The notes: a model not told the origin generated them from the letters alone. A stretch of 7,269 nucleotides of DNA from an uncultured Ruminococcus sp. (GCA_902803125.1 CADCOZ010000189.1:1-7269); one strand, 5' to 3'; positions 1 through 6,827 are shown, counted from the stretch's first letter. Made by a program: numbers and translations.

Positions 1-605
1 CGCAGGTATAAGTGCCGCAATATACCTTGATGCGTTCCTTCATCATAGGCTGACAAATGGTATTGATTGGCCCATTGAGTAAAAAGCCGCATGGCTTCGT
101 TAAAGACAGGAGCCTGAAGCTGACAGGATTCTATGGGAATCACACGGTGACTTCTGGGGGCAAAAAAACCAACTGCAATCCTGCCGTTTTTGTCTACAGT
201 CACCGGCAGCTGTGCCTTGTTGCGGTAGCCGTCACAGTTGTCTGCACAGATAATCGGCTGTACCATCCCAACATCCACACCGCCGATCCTTGACAGCGTA
301 TCCTCCACCCGCTTTTGCTTGAAGGCACATTCTGCTTCATAACTGATATGCCGGAATGTACAGCCGCCGCACGGGGCAAACACCGCACAATCTACCGCCT
401 GCCGATGAAAGGACGGCTGTATGAGCTCTTCCACTTTTCCGTAAGCAAGATGCTTCGTGACCTTCAGGATTTTAACCTTCACTTTGTCCCCCACGGCCGT
501 GGAAGGAACAAACACCGTCATGCCGTCAATCCTGCCGATACCGGCCCCTTCTGTTGTATAGTCGATGATTTCCGTTTCATATAATGCATTCTTTTTCAGT
601 TCCAT
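1..605 (-). CDS. rlmD: 23S rRNA (uracil-5-)-methyltransferase, RlmD/RumA family (partial, C-terminus beyond window edge)
   Basis: This reading frame starts at an ATG (605-603) and stays open for 201 codons to the window edge, so only the N-terminal part is present (family length is usually about 430-460 residues). Residues 1-62 resemble a TRAM RNA-binding domain (EGAGIGRIDGMTVFVPSTAVGD). Next come the cysteines of the family's [4Fe-4S] cluster: C73-x5-C79-x2-C82 (CAVFAPCGGC), with the fourth at C161 (ESCQLQ). The GYRNKAQLPV segment (126-135) is typical of TrmA/RumA proteins. The family uses SAM to make 5-methyluridine in 23S rRNA; Firmicutes members may modify one or two sites (RlmCD). The SAM-binding domain and catalytic Cys lie outside the window, so the site modified cannot be assigned. 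An AGGAG site (618-614) sits 8 bases before the start. The gene is divergent from bioY. Confidence 0.88.
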   Translation of the reverse strand, partial: MELKKNALYETEIIDYTTEGAGIGRIDGMTVFVPSTAVGDKVKVKILKVTKHLAYGKVEELIQPSFHRQAVDCAVFAPCGGCTFRHISYEAECAFKQKRVEDTLSRIGGVDVGMVQPIICADNCDGYRNKAQLPVTVDKNGRIAVGFFAPRSHRVIPIESCQLQAPVFNEAMRLFTQWANQYHLSAYDEGTHQGILRHLYL

Positions 606-635
606 TAGCTGTTCTCCTTCAGATTTGTTATTGCT

Positions 636-664
636 ATTATATCATGTTTTCGCTATGGGAACAA
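636..664 (-). promoter_or_regulatory. Probable sigma-A promoter of rlmD
   Basis: Read on the minus strand, TTGTTC (664-659) is followed after exactly 17 bases by a perfect TATAAT (641-636). The -35 box keeps only the TTG core. Transcription would start near 629, giving a short leader that carries the AGGAG ribosome site before the ATG at 605. Confidence 0.55.
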
Positions 665-665
665 T

Positions 666-698
666 GCTTTTTTCATCCGTCTAAACAATGAAAAAGCT
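666..698. repeat. Imperfect inverted repeat between divergent rlmD and bioY promoters
   Basis: GCTTTTTTCAT and ATGAAAAAGC are inverted copies (10 pairs with one extra T in the left arm) separated by about 12 bases. It lies just upstream of the rlmD promoter. No U-tract follows in either direction beyond the arms, so it is not a convincing terminator. It could be a protein site or simply AT-rich chance pairing. Confidence 0.3.
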
Positions 699-802
699 GA
701 CTGAATGCGTGGATTATCCTAATGAAAATCCTTCTCTTTTGATATATGGAAAAAAATGATTGATGCAGGGTTCCCTATTACTATTGTTGTCCATAGTCAA
801 CA

Positions 803-838
803 ACTGTTAACACTTTTTATCAAAAAATGGTTGACAAT
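803..838 (+). promoter_or_regulatory. Putative BirA (biotin repressor) operator upstream of bioY
   Basis: Two inverted half-sites, ACTGTTAACA (803-812) and GGTTGACAAT (829-838), are separated by 16 bases. Seven of ten positions are symmetrical. From memory of the Firmicutes BirA consensus (ATTGTTAACC, about 15 bases, GGTTAACAAT), the left arm agrees at 8/10 and the right arm at 9/10. The right arm contains the whole -35 hexamer of the bioY promoter, so bound BirA-biotinyl-AMP should block RNA polymerase. The site sits directly before a biotin transporter gene, which strongly supports the reading. Confidence 0.75.
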
Positions 839-859
839 TACGCAAAAATACCTTATAAT
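831..859 (+). promoter_or_regulatory. Consensus sigma-A promoter of bioY
   Basis: TTGACA (831-836), a 17-base spacer and TATAAT (854-859) form a perfect match to the housekeeping promoter. Transcription should start near 866, leaving a leader of under 30 bases before the bioY ATG at 893. Such a strong core promoter fits a gene held off by a repressor, here the overlapping BirA-like site. Confidence 0.88.
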
Positions 860-892
860 GAGAACTGTAATCTTAACAAAGAGGTACTCTTT

Positions 893-1501
893 ATGGATAA
901 AAAGAAAAAACTGCCTAATGATACTGAACTGACTGCTAAATCAGCTGAATCGCTGAGACAGCATCTGGCCACTATGGTCAGAACAGCCATGTTTACGGCG
1001 TTAATCACCATTTGTTCACAAATTACCATTCCGATGCCGCCGCCGCTGGTACCGTTCACCCTGCAAACCCTTGCTGTATTCTTAGCTGGAAGCTTTCTGG
1101 GCTGTAAGCGGAGTGTTCTCTGCGTCATGATTTATCTGCTGCTCGGTATGTGCGGTCTGCCCGTGTTTAGCCAATTCAGAGGCGGTATCGGTGTGTTAAT
1201 GGGTCCCACCGGCGGGTATATCATTGGTTTCCTGGCCATCGCCTTTCTTGTCGGTCTGTTTCAGGATAAATTCGGCAATCGTATTTGGAGCATGGCTCTT
1301 TCCATGACCGTCGGATTATTCGTCTGCTATCTCTTCGGTACCGTCTGGTTCCTGATACTCTATCGGCAGAATAACGGTGCAGACAGCATCAATCTTTGGG
1401 GAGCTTTGACACTGTGCGTGTTCCCGTTTCTGCTGGTTGACGGCTTGAAAATCGTTGCCGCCGTATTCCTTTCGAACCGTCTGCACAAAATCATCAAATA
1501 G
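893..1501 (+). CDS. bioY: BioY, substrate-binding S component of the biotin ECF transporter
   Basis: The 202-residue product is an integral membrane protein that captures biotin and works with an ECF energy module (two ATPases plus EcfT, not in this window). The family signature is clear: GLPVFSQFRGG (88-98) followed by GPTGGYIIGF (104-113). There are about six hydrophobic segments (roughly 32-44, 56-70, 75-90, 106-124, 131-157, 169-195) and a late D183-x2-K186 resembling the conserved Asp/Lys pair of BioY. The N-terminal 30 residues are charged and cytoplasmic. I chose the ATG at 893 because AGAGG (880-884) stands 8 bases before it. The in-frame ATG at 827 would lie upstream of the -35 and -10 boxes and has no ribosome site. 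The gene is a single-gene unit between its own promoter and a terminator, probably under BirA control. Confidence 0.93.
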   Translation: MDKKKKLPNDTELTAKSAESLRQHLATMVRTAMFTALITICSQITIPMPPPLVPFTLQTLAVFLAGSFLGCKRSVLCVMIYLLLGMCGLPVFSQFRGGIGVLMGPTGGYIIGFLAIAFLVGLFQDKFGNRIWSMALSMTVGLFVCYLFGTVWFLILYRQNNGADSINLWGALTLCVFPFLLVDGLKIVAAVFLSNRLHKIIK

Positions 1502-1603
1502 CGTTTTCTATTCACTATTTCCTGCCTGCATCGGCTTTTCAAGCGGGGTTATTCCCAACACAGAGTCGTGCAGAGGCATCCCTGTTTTCATCAGTATCTA
1601 TCC

Positions 1604-1645
1604 GTCCTGTATTGACCGAAAAGGCACGTCAATACAGGACTTTTT
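1604..1645 (+). terminator. Rho-independent terminator of bioY
   Basis: GTCCTGTATTGAC (1604-1616) pairs perfectly over 13 bases with GTCAATACAGGAC (1628-1640) around an 11-base loop. TTTTT (1641-1645) follows at once. It lies about 100 bases after the bioY stop and before sigK, so it separates the two transcription units. Confidence 0.88.
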
Positions 1646-1662
1646 CTGTCCTATTTCGTACT

Positions 1663-1670
1663 CATACGAT
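1663..1670 (+). promoter_or_regulatory. Possible sporulation-type -10 element (sigma-E/sigma-K like) before sigK
   Basis: CATACGAT resembles the -10 boxes read by mother-cell sigma factors (CATACAAT-like for sigma-E, CATAnnnT for sigma-K). It lies 35 bases before the sigK start, downstream of the bioY terminator. I see no convincing -35 element at the right distance, so this is tentative. Confidence 0.35.
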
Positions 1671-1705
1671 GACAGCCGGCATATATATCTTTGAGGTGAT
1701 TTGCC

Positions 1706-2398
1706 ATGCTGTTGTCACTCCTGACAGAACTGCTGTCGAAGCTATCCATGATATTCATTCTTCATGTGACCGGATCGGGAATGTTTCCCCGACCGCTGTC
1801 ACCGCAGGAAGAAAAAGACCTGCTGATGAAAACCGCCGCCGGTGATTTGACCGCCCGCAACACACTGGTGGAACATAACCTGCGGTTAGTGGCTCATATT
1901 GTCAAGAAATATTATGGCAGCGGAGCCGATCCCGATGACTTGGTTTCCATTGGTACAATAGGACTCATCAAGGCTATCAATACTTATAAACATGAAAAGA
2001 ACATCCGGCTTTCCAGCTATGCGTCCCGCTGTATCGAGAATGAAATCCTGATGTATTTCCGCAGTACACGCAAGAATGCACTTGATGTTTCTATCCACGA
2101 GGAAATCGATTCCGATGCGGACGGCAACGCTCTGACACTTATGGATGTGATGGCGGTGCCGGACAGCATTGTTGATGACCTTGACCTGAAAATCAAAGCG
2201 GAGAAGCTGTCCCGCTATATCAAGGAAAGCCTGTCCCCCAGAGAAGCCCTCATTATCCGTCTGCGGTATGGTCTGGATAACACTAAACCCCTGACACAGC
2301 GTGAAACAGCCGATTTATTAAAAATTTCCCGTTCCTATGTGTCCCGCATTGAGAAAAAAGCCCTTCATAAGCTGCATCAGCGGTACATCAGCGGATAA
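1706..2398 (+). CDS. sigK: RNA polymerase sporulation sigma factor, pro-sigma-K
   Basis: The 230-residue protein is a sigma-70 family factor without region 1, directing late mother-cell transcription during sporulation. Region 2 is recognised by ARNTLVEHNLRLVAHIVKKY (50-69), DLVSIGTIGLIKAI (78-91) and YASRCIENEILMYFR (105-119). Region 4 holds the helix-turn-helix TQRETADLLKISRSYVSRIE (197-216). All of this closely matches Bacillus SigK as I remember it. The first 20 or so residues are hydrophobic (MLLSLLTELL, then MIFILH) and align with the Bacillus pro-sequence that SpoIVFB removes; by analogy the cut would fall near H20/V21. The gene is continuous, with no skin-type element splitting it. 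GAGGTGAT (1693-1700) is a full match to the 16S tail and fixes the ATG at 1706. The gene ends convergently with the hydrogenase operon. Confidence 0.92.
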   Translation: MLLSLLTELLSKLSMIFILHVTGSGMFPRPLSPQEEKDLLMKTAAGDLTARNTLVEHNLRLVAHIVKKYYGSGADPDDLVSIGTIGLIKAINTYKHEKNIRLSSYASRCIENEILMYFRSTRKNALDVSIHEEIDSDADGNALTLMDVMAVPDSIVDDLDLKIKAEKLSRYIKESLSPREALIIRLRYGLDNTKPLTQRETADLLKISRSYVSRIEKKALHKLHQRYISG

Positions 2399-2464
2399 CG
2401 GGGTATACAGCGGATCACGGAAACCAATTCCCGTATGTTCGTGTATTGTTTTAAGTCTGCCGGT

Positions 2465-2526
2465 AAGCTCTCAGCTTGTCAGCCTCAGCAAATTTAGGGA
2501 GGGAGTTTCTCCCAAATGGCTGACAG
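2465..2526. repeat. Nested inverted repeat in the sigK/hydA convergent spacer
   Basis: Outer arms GTCAGCC (2478-2484) and GGCTGAC (2518-2524) enclose inner arms ATTT-A-GGGAG (2492-2501 region) and CTCCCAAAT (2509-2517), forming a long imperfect hairpin. A small palindrome AAGCT-CTC-AGCTT (2465-2477) lies directly before it. No T-tract follows on either strand, so it is not a standard terminator. The layout is reminiscent of small dispersed palindromic or MITE-like elements, but one copy in this window cannot show that. Confidence 0.45.
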
Positions 2527-2544
2527 TTGAAAAGGGTTTCCTTG

Positions 2545-2579
2545 AAAAAAGTGCCGGAACACGGCAAGTGTCCCGGCAC
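2545..2579 (-). terminator. Rho-independent terminator of the hydCBA operon
   Basis: On the minus strand a 12-base stem, GTGCCGGGACAC with GTGTTCCGGCAC (one G-U pair), closes a 5-base loop and is followed by six Ts (2550-2545). It begins about 40 bases after the hydA stop at 2618. On the plus strand the hairpin has no T-tract, so it should stop hyd transcripts only and not sigK transcripts. Confidence 0.88.
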
Positions 2580-2617
2580 GGAGTAAATAAGGCTATTTTT
2601 GGTAAAGGGCAAGGTTA

Positions 2618-4378
2618 TCAGGTATAGTATTTGCTTCTGGCCACATAAGAGGTATGGAGATAGTGGTGAGCCTTTTCTGCACCAGGTGTTTCAAAGAACT
2701 CGTCATAAACCATCTTGATGATCGGGCTTTCTTCGCAGACTCTCAGCTCGCTGTTCTTATCAAGGTCATACAGAGCCTTGGAACGCAAAGCCTTGTAGTC
2801 AACGTAGTTGCTGACGCTGTCGCTTCTGGTCGGCTGACCGCCGCCATTGATACAGCCGCCCGGACAAGCCATGATTTCTACCATCTGATAGTTGGCTTCG
2901 CCCTTCTTGATCTTTTCGAGCAGCATTCTGGCGTTGCCCAAACCGGAAGTAACGGCTACGTTAATCTTCACACCGGCTACTTCATAGGTTACCTCACGAA
3001 CGGCTTCGGGACCACGAACCTCTTCAAAGTCAATCTTCTTGAAGTCGCCGTCCAGCAGTCTGGCCGCTGTTCTCAGAGCAGCTTCCAGTACGCCGCCGGT
3101 AGCACCGAAGATAATACCGCCGCCGGTGGCCTTATTGAACGGAGCATCAAAGTCTTCCTCCGGCAGGTCGGTGAAGTTAATCGCCGCACGCTTAATCATT
3201 CTGGCGAGTTCTCTGGTGGTCAGAGCTACATCGACATCGTCATAGTTTTCATCGGAACGAAGCTGCGGTCTGGTGGCTTCAAACTTCTTGGCGGTACACG
3301 GAATCACGCTGACCACAAAGACATCCTTCGGGTCAATGCCGTTCTTCTGGCAGTAGTAGCCCTTCAGCACAGCACCAAACATAGCCTGCGGGGATTTACA
3401 GGTGGAGAGATTCGGCAGGAATTCCGGATAATAATGCTCCACAAACTTTACCCAGCCGGGGCAGCAGGAAGTGAACATCGGCAGGGTGCCGCCGTTCTTG
3501 ATTCTCTGCACCAGCTCGTTGGCTTCTTCAATGATGGTCAGGTCAGCAGTGAAATCCATATTGAACGCCTTCACATTGGCACCCAGACGCTTAATAGCAG
3601 CCGCCATTTTGCCTTCTACGTTAGTACCGATGGGCATATCAAAGGCTTCGCCGAGGGTAGCTTTGATAGACGGAGCGGTAAAGAACAGTACCTGCTTGGT
3701 CGGGTCGGCAATCGCTTCCCAAACCTTGTCTTCCTGGCTCTTTTCGGTCAAAGCACCCACAGGACAGCTGACAACGCACTGGCCGCAGCCAACGCAGGGA
3801 GCATTGTCCAGACTCTTATCAAAGGCACTGCCGACATGGGCGCTAAAGCCTCTCTGAATGGCACCGATAACAGAGATGGACTACACGTTCTTACAGGCCG
3901 CTACACAACGCATACAGTTAATGCACTTGTTGTTGTCACGGACAATATACGGTGACAGGTCATCAATTTCATAAATCGGTTCTTCGCTGGGGAATCTGTC
4001 TTCATCCACACCGTATTCTGCCGCCAACTTTTGCAGTTCGCAGTGCTGGTTACGGGTACAGGACAGACACTTTTTGTTATGGTTAGACAGCAACAGTTCC
4101 AGTGTTGTTTTTCTGGACTTGATAACTGCCGGTGTATTGGTGAAAACTTCCAAACCCTCTTCTGCCGGATAGACACAAGCGGCCAACAAACCTCTGAGCG
4201 GTCTGCCGTCCTTCTGAGCTTCTACCATACAGACACGGCAGGCTCCGATGCAGTTGATATCTTTCAGGTAGCAAAGAGTGGGGATTTCAATATTAGCCGC
4301 TTTGGCAGCCTGTAAAATGGTATATCCCTGCGGCACTTCAACAGGAATATTATTGATCTTCAGATGTACGGTTTCCAT
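2618..4378 (-). CDS. hydA: [FeFe]-hydrogenase catalytic subunit HydA, interrupted by an in-frame TAG at codon 166
   Basis: Read through the TAG (3883-3881), this gene encodes 586 residues, a normal size for a HydA without a C-terminal extension. Domains in order are: a [2Fe-2S] domain (C36, C47, C50, C68); a His-ligated [4Fe-4S] site (H100-x3-C104-x2-C107-x5-C113); two [4Fe-4S] ferredoxin motifs (C152-C155-C158-C162 and C195-C198-C201-C205); and the H-cluster domain with TSCCPGW (C305/C306), IPCTAKKFE (C361) and MACPGGCINGGGQP (C505, C509). The enzyme reduces protons to H2 in the cytoplasm; with HydB and HydC it would use NADH plus reduced ferredoxin. The stop falls between the two ferredoxin motifs, so ordinary translation gives a 165-residue electron-transfer fragment without an active site. 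A downstream start, for instance the GTG at 3760, lies in the middle of a ferredoxin motif and is unlikely to be real. AAGGAGG (4395-4389) overlaps the hydB stop and precedes the ATG. The L2 Met is replaced by Ile (359). Confidence 0.9.
3881..3883 (-). other. In-frame TAG inside hydA
   Basis: Codon 166 of hydA is TAG in the context C-K-N-V-[TAG]-S-I-S-V-I-G. HydA relatives I remember have Gln here (KNVQ), so CAG to TAG, one transition, explains it. Homology and frame continue unbroken on both sides. Confidence 0.9.
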
Positions 4379-4393
4379 TAAATATGCCCCTCC

Positions 4394-6286
4394 TTATACT
4401 GTACGAATAGCGCCGAACTTACAGTTGCTCATGCAGACACCGCACTTGATGCACTTAGAAGTATCAATGACGTGCGGATTTCTGACGGTACCCGTAATGG
4501 CATTTGCAGGACAATTTCTTGCACAAAGCGTACAGCCCTTACACTTCTCCGGCATGATTTCATACTTAAGCAGTGCCTTACAAACACCGGCTGTGCATTT
4601 GTGGTGATAGATATGGTCAATATATTCCTGCTTAAAGAACTTCAGTGTGGACAGAATCGGGTTCGGTGCTGTTTGACCGAGCGCACACAGAGAGGACTTC
4701 TGCATATGCTGGGACAGTTCTTCGATCTTCTCGATATCGCCGTCTTCGCCCTTGCCCTGTGTAATCTTTTCCAGATACTGAAGCAGTCTTCTGGTACCGA
4801 CACGGCACGGCGTACATTTGCCGCAGCTCTCATCAACCGTGAACTCCAGATAGAACTTCGCAATATCTACCATACAGGAATCTTCGTCCAGAATGATCAT
4901 ACCGCCGGAACCCATCATGGAACCGATAGCCAGCAGGCTGTCATAGTCAATCGGTGTGTCAATATGTTCCGCAGGAATACAGCCGCCGGAAGGACCGCCG
5001 GTCTGCGCTGCTTTGAACTTCTTGCCGTTCGGGATGCCGCCGCCGATTTCTTCAATGATTTCACGCAGGGTTGTACCCATCGGAATTTCTACCAGACCTA
5101 CGTTAGTGATCTTGCCGCCCAAAGCAAATACCTTGGTACCCTTGCTGGTTTCTGTACCCATGGAGGAATACCAGGCACTGCCCTTGAGAATGATCTGGGC
5201 GATGTTGGCATAGGTTTCAACGTTATTCAAAACGGTGGGCTTGCCGAACAGACCCTTGATAGCCGGGAACGGCGGACGGGGACGAGGCTCGCCTCTGTTG
5301 CCTTCGATAGAGGTCATCAAAGCGGTTTCTTCGCCTCATACGAATGCGCCGGCACCCAGACGAATCTCGATATCGAAATTAAAGCCGGTTCCGAAGATAT
5401 TATCGCCGAGGAAGCCATACTTTCTGGCCTGTTCCAAAGCAACGGTCAATCTCTGTACGGCAATCGGATACTCTGCTCTGACATAAACAAAGCCCTTCTG
5501 TGCGCCGATAGCATAACCGGCAATCGTCATGGCTTCAATGATACACTGCGGGTCGCCTTCCAGAATGGAACGATCCATGAAAGCACCGGGGTCGCCTTCG
5601 TCTGCGTTACAGGCTACATACTTAATGTCGCCTTTGGAGGCTCTGGCAAACATCCACTTTCTGCCGGTCGGGAAGCCGCCGCCGCCGCGTCCGCGCAAAC
5701 CGGAATCCAGAACTTCCTTGATAACCTCATCGGGAGTCATGGAAGTCAGGGCCTTATACAGGGCCTGATAACCGTCCAGTGCAATATATTCCTCGATGTT
5801 TTCGGGGTCGATAACACCGCAGTTCCGCAGAGCAATACGCAGCTGCTTCTTATAGAAATTGGTTTCGGACAGTGAAATGATTGTGTTGTCATCAATAACG
5901 GTTTCCTGATAGAGCAGGTCACGGCAGACAACGCCATCTCTGAGGTGTTCCTTTACCACGCGCTTTACGCCTTCAGAATCGATCTGAGCGTAGAAATAGC
6001 CTTCCGGATAAACAATCATGATCGGGCCGAGTGAGCAAAGACCGAAACAGCCGGTGCGAACAACCAGAATTTCGTCCTCCAAGCCGTATTTCTTCAGCGA
6101 TTCATCCAGTGCCTTCAAAACCTTCTTGCTGCCGGATGAGGTACAGCCTGTACCGCCGCATACAAGCACCTGCTTGCGGTAACCGGTGTGAGCGGCCATC
6201 TTTTCGCCCTCTTCTTTGATTACCTTACGAACCATGACAAGCTCTTCTTTTTCTTTTTTGATCTTATTGAGTTCTTCAACAGTCAT
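4394..6286 (-). CDS. hydB: NAD-linked [FeFe]-hydrogenase subunit HydB (NuoF-like FMN/NADH subunit), interrupted by an in-frame TGA at codon 317
   Basis: Read through the TGA (5338-5336), the product has 630 residues, matching HydB/HndC-type proteins. Residues 37-115 form a thioredoxin-like [2Fe-2S] domain (C43-x4-C48, C80-x3-C84). The NuoF core follows, with the FMN/NADH loop [16 protein letters not shown] (196-211) and [13 protein letters not shown] (227-239). Next are an SLBB-like stretch, the N3-type [4Fe-4S] ligands ESCGKCTPC (C488, C491, C494, with C534), and two C-terminal [4Fe-4S] ferredoxin motifs (C582/585/588/592 and C612/615/618/622). This subunit would oxidise NADH at FMN and pass electrons to HydA. 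The TGA replaces the Cys of the conserved GAxxCGEETAL motif beside the flavin site; normal termination leaves 316 residues lacking the N3 and ferredoxin clusters. The start ATG overlaps the hydC stop by one base, and a GGGGGAAG ribosome site lies inside the end of hydC. Confidence 0.9.
5336..5338 (-). other. In-frame TGA inside hydB at the conserved Cys position
   Basis: The codons read G-A-F-V-[TGA]-G-E-E-T-A-L. NuoF-family proteins have Cys at this place, so TGC or TGT to TGA is a single third-base change. A selenocysteine insertion would also fit the residue chemically. By eye, the following about 50 bases contain only a weak 5-bp hairpin (CCTCT/AGAGG, 12-base loop) starting 22 bases after the TGA. 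Its loop lacks a G in the first two positions, so it does not look like a good bacterial SECIS element. Confidence 0.88.
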
Positions 6287-6798
6287 CAGATACTTCCCCC
6301 TTCTCTTTCCATATACTTAGCCAGAATCTTATGAACTTCGGGCGGGGTCAGCTTTCCGTATACTTCTTCATCAATCATCATAACCGGAGCCAGTCCGCAG
6401 GCCCCTGCGCAGCGGCAGGACTCGATTGAGAAAAGACCATCCGGCGTACACTCACCGCTCTTGATGCCGAGCATTTTTTCAACTTCCTCCAGCACCTTGT
6501 CGGAGCCTTTAACGTAACAAGCCGTACCAAGACAGACACTGATCTTGTGCTTGCCTTTGGGAGTCAGACTGAAACGGGAATAGAAGGTTGCCACACCATA
6601 AACTTCGCTCAGAGGCAAATTCAGACCATCAGCCACCATCTGCTGTACTTCAATGGGAAGATAGCCATAGATTTCCTGTGCTTCGTGCAGGACGGGCAGC
6701 AAAGCACCCGGTAAATCTTTGTTCTTTGCAATGACTTCAAGAAGCTGGGCTTCCTGTTCCTGCGTGCCCTTAAATGACGGAAGGGATTTATCAGCCAT
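6286..6798 (-). CDS. hydC: NAD-linked [FeFe]-hydrogenase subunit HydC (NuoE-like [2Fe-2S] protein)
   Basis: The 170-residue product is an intact NuoE/thioredoxin-like ferredoxin. An N-terminal helical part contains the family's LPVLHEAQEIYGYLP (34-48) and EVYGVATFYSRF (65-76) segments. The [2Fe-2S] ligands are C89-x4-C94 (CLGTAC) and C130-x3-C134 (CAGAC). In trimeric hydrogenases this small subunit partners HydB at the NADH-oxidising end. It is the first gene of the operon: GGAGG (6810-6806) precedes the ATG by 7 bases, and the TGA stop overlaps the hydB ATG by one base (TGATG), indicating translational coupling. Unlike hydB and hydA it has no internal stop. Confidence 0.93.
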   Translation of the reverse strand: MADKSLPSFKGTQEQEAQLLEVIAKNKDLPGALLPVLHEAQEIYGYLPIEVQQMVADGLNLPLSEVYGVATFYSRFSLTPKGKHKISVCLGTACYVKGSDKVLEEVEKMLGIKSGECTPDGLFSIESCRCAGACGLAPVMMIDEEVYGKLTPPEVHKILAKYMEREGGSI

Positions 6799-6827
6799 TT
6801 ATATTCCTCCATATCTGTATATATTTT

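Noticed and set aside
57..584. Short plus-strand open frames across 57-584
   Set aside because: They lie opposite the clearly homologous RlmD/RumA frame, lack ribosome sites and show no domain.
2618..3760. A separate 380-residue hydrogenase gene starting at GTG 3760
   Set aside because: The GTG is the Val of the second ferredoxin motif (SCPVGALTEK). There is no ribosome site, and the upstream frame clearly continues the same HydA protein back to the TAG.
2654..3955. A 433-codon open frame on the plus strand opposite hydA
   Set aside because: It is antisense to a clearly homologous hydrogenase gene, has no recognisable domain, and is explained by the codon bias of hydA.
4394..5320. A separate 308-residue NuoF fragment gene starting at TTG 5320
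   Set aside because: The TTG is the Leu of GEETAL, inside a conserved motif, with no ribosome site. It is the continuation of hydB after the TGA.
5336..5338. Whole-genome reassignment of TGA or TAG as an explanation for the internal stops
   Set aside because: bioY ends at TAG and hydC and hydA end at TGA at family-typical C-termini, so both codons still act as stops here. The residues expected (Cys and Gln) also match no known TGA reassignment that I would apply to Clostridia.
4472..5875. A 467-codon open frame on the plus strand opposite hydB
   Set aside because: It is an antisense shadow of hydB, with no family resemblance and no ribosome site that I can support.
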